Shown here piece after piece: positions 12,869 to 12,916 of a stretch of 12,916 nucleotides of DNA. Position 1 is the first letter of the stretch. Each line of letters starts with the position of its first letter. The translations under genes and the position numbers were made by a program. This DNA is from an uncultured Oscillospiraceae bacterium (GTDB lineage: Bacteria; Bacillota; Clostridia; Oscillospirales; Oscillospiraceae), in contig CAJTUD010000074.1 of assembly GCA_910579725.1 (NCBI GenBank), positions 1 through 12,916 of the forward strand, written 5' to 3'. Under the pieces are notes generated by a model that was given only the letters and a program-made list of their open reading frames with translations, had not been told where the DNA came from and ran no database searches.

Positions 12869-12916
12869 TCCTCCAACGGCTGAACCACTATCCCAATACG
12901 CATATCAAAAGGGGGC
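12869..12916 (+). other. Short trailer after flagellin
   Basis: There is no terminator hairpin in these 48 bases. AAAAGGGGG at the very end could be the ribosome binding site of a following gene outside the window. Confidence 0.3.

Noticed and set aside
1..12916. CRISPR array, tRNA or rRNA genes
   Set aside because: No regularly spaced direct repeats of suitable size, no cloverleaf and no rRNA-like sequence were seen on either strand.

Overview
The window looks like a GC-rich, flagellated gut Firmicute of class Clostridia (Oscillospiraceae or a relative). The reasons are the Clostridia-type conjugation genes, AGGAGG-type ribosome binding sites, the CsrA-to-flagellin neighbourhood and the codon usage; the genus is not determined.

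Positions 1 to about 6520 are part of an integrative conjugative or mobilizable element. They hold the 3' end of a very large helicase/DNA-methylase gene, a MobC-like accessory protein, a small coiled-coil protein, a DUF3991/TOPRIM primase-like protein, a Xre repressor, a MOBP-type relaxase with an intact histidine motif, a convergent zinc-ribbon gene with a second Xre regulator, a SLOG (YpsA/DUF1273-like) protein and a lipoprotein. Clear Rho-independent terminators and several promoters punctuate the block. A stretch packed with hairpins (6507-6680) follows and may be an oriT or a structured leader.

Positions 6841-8099 carry a small serine recombinase of Hin/resolvase size. It is followed by a paralogue that keeps only the long helix and the C-terminal helix-turn-helix and has no catalytic core. 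Between them lie a perfect 34-bp palindrome and a degenerate 30-bp partner with the same TGGACG...CGTCCA ends, likely recombination or operator sites.

Positions 8137-12868 are the most interesting part: a TnpB-like protein, a structured non-coding region, a CsrA-like translational regulator and a 927-aa flagellin, all on the same strand. In the TnpB-like protein all three RuvC catalytic acidic positions are changed (Asp to Lys204, Glu to Arg288, Asp to Glu369), while the zinc ribbon and the rest of the length are intact. That is the signature of a TnpB-like nuclease-dead repressor (TldR). The DNA just downstream folds into a 23-bp stem plus further hairpins and reaches a GTTCAC motif like that at many IS200/IS605 right ends, so a guide RNA with a spacer near 9462-9477 is predicted.

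The proposed joint role is inference: TldR with its guide silences another flagellin promoter, CsrA blocks flagellin translation through GGA motifs, and the locus supplies its own large flagellin. The idea parallels prophage-borne fliC-TldR modules of Enterobacteriaceae, with added csrA and an adjacent recombinase pair in a Clostridia mobile-element setting. The right end of the element, and so whether the flagellin module travels with it, is not visible.
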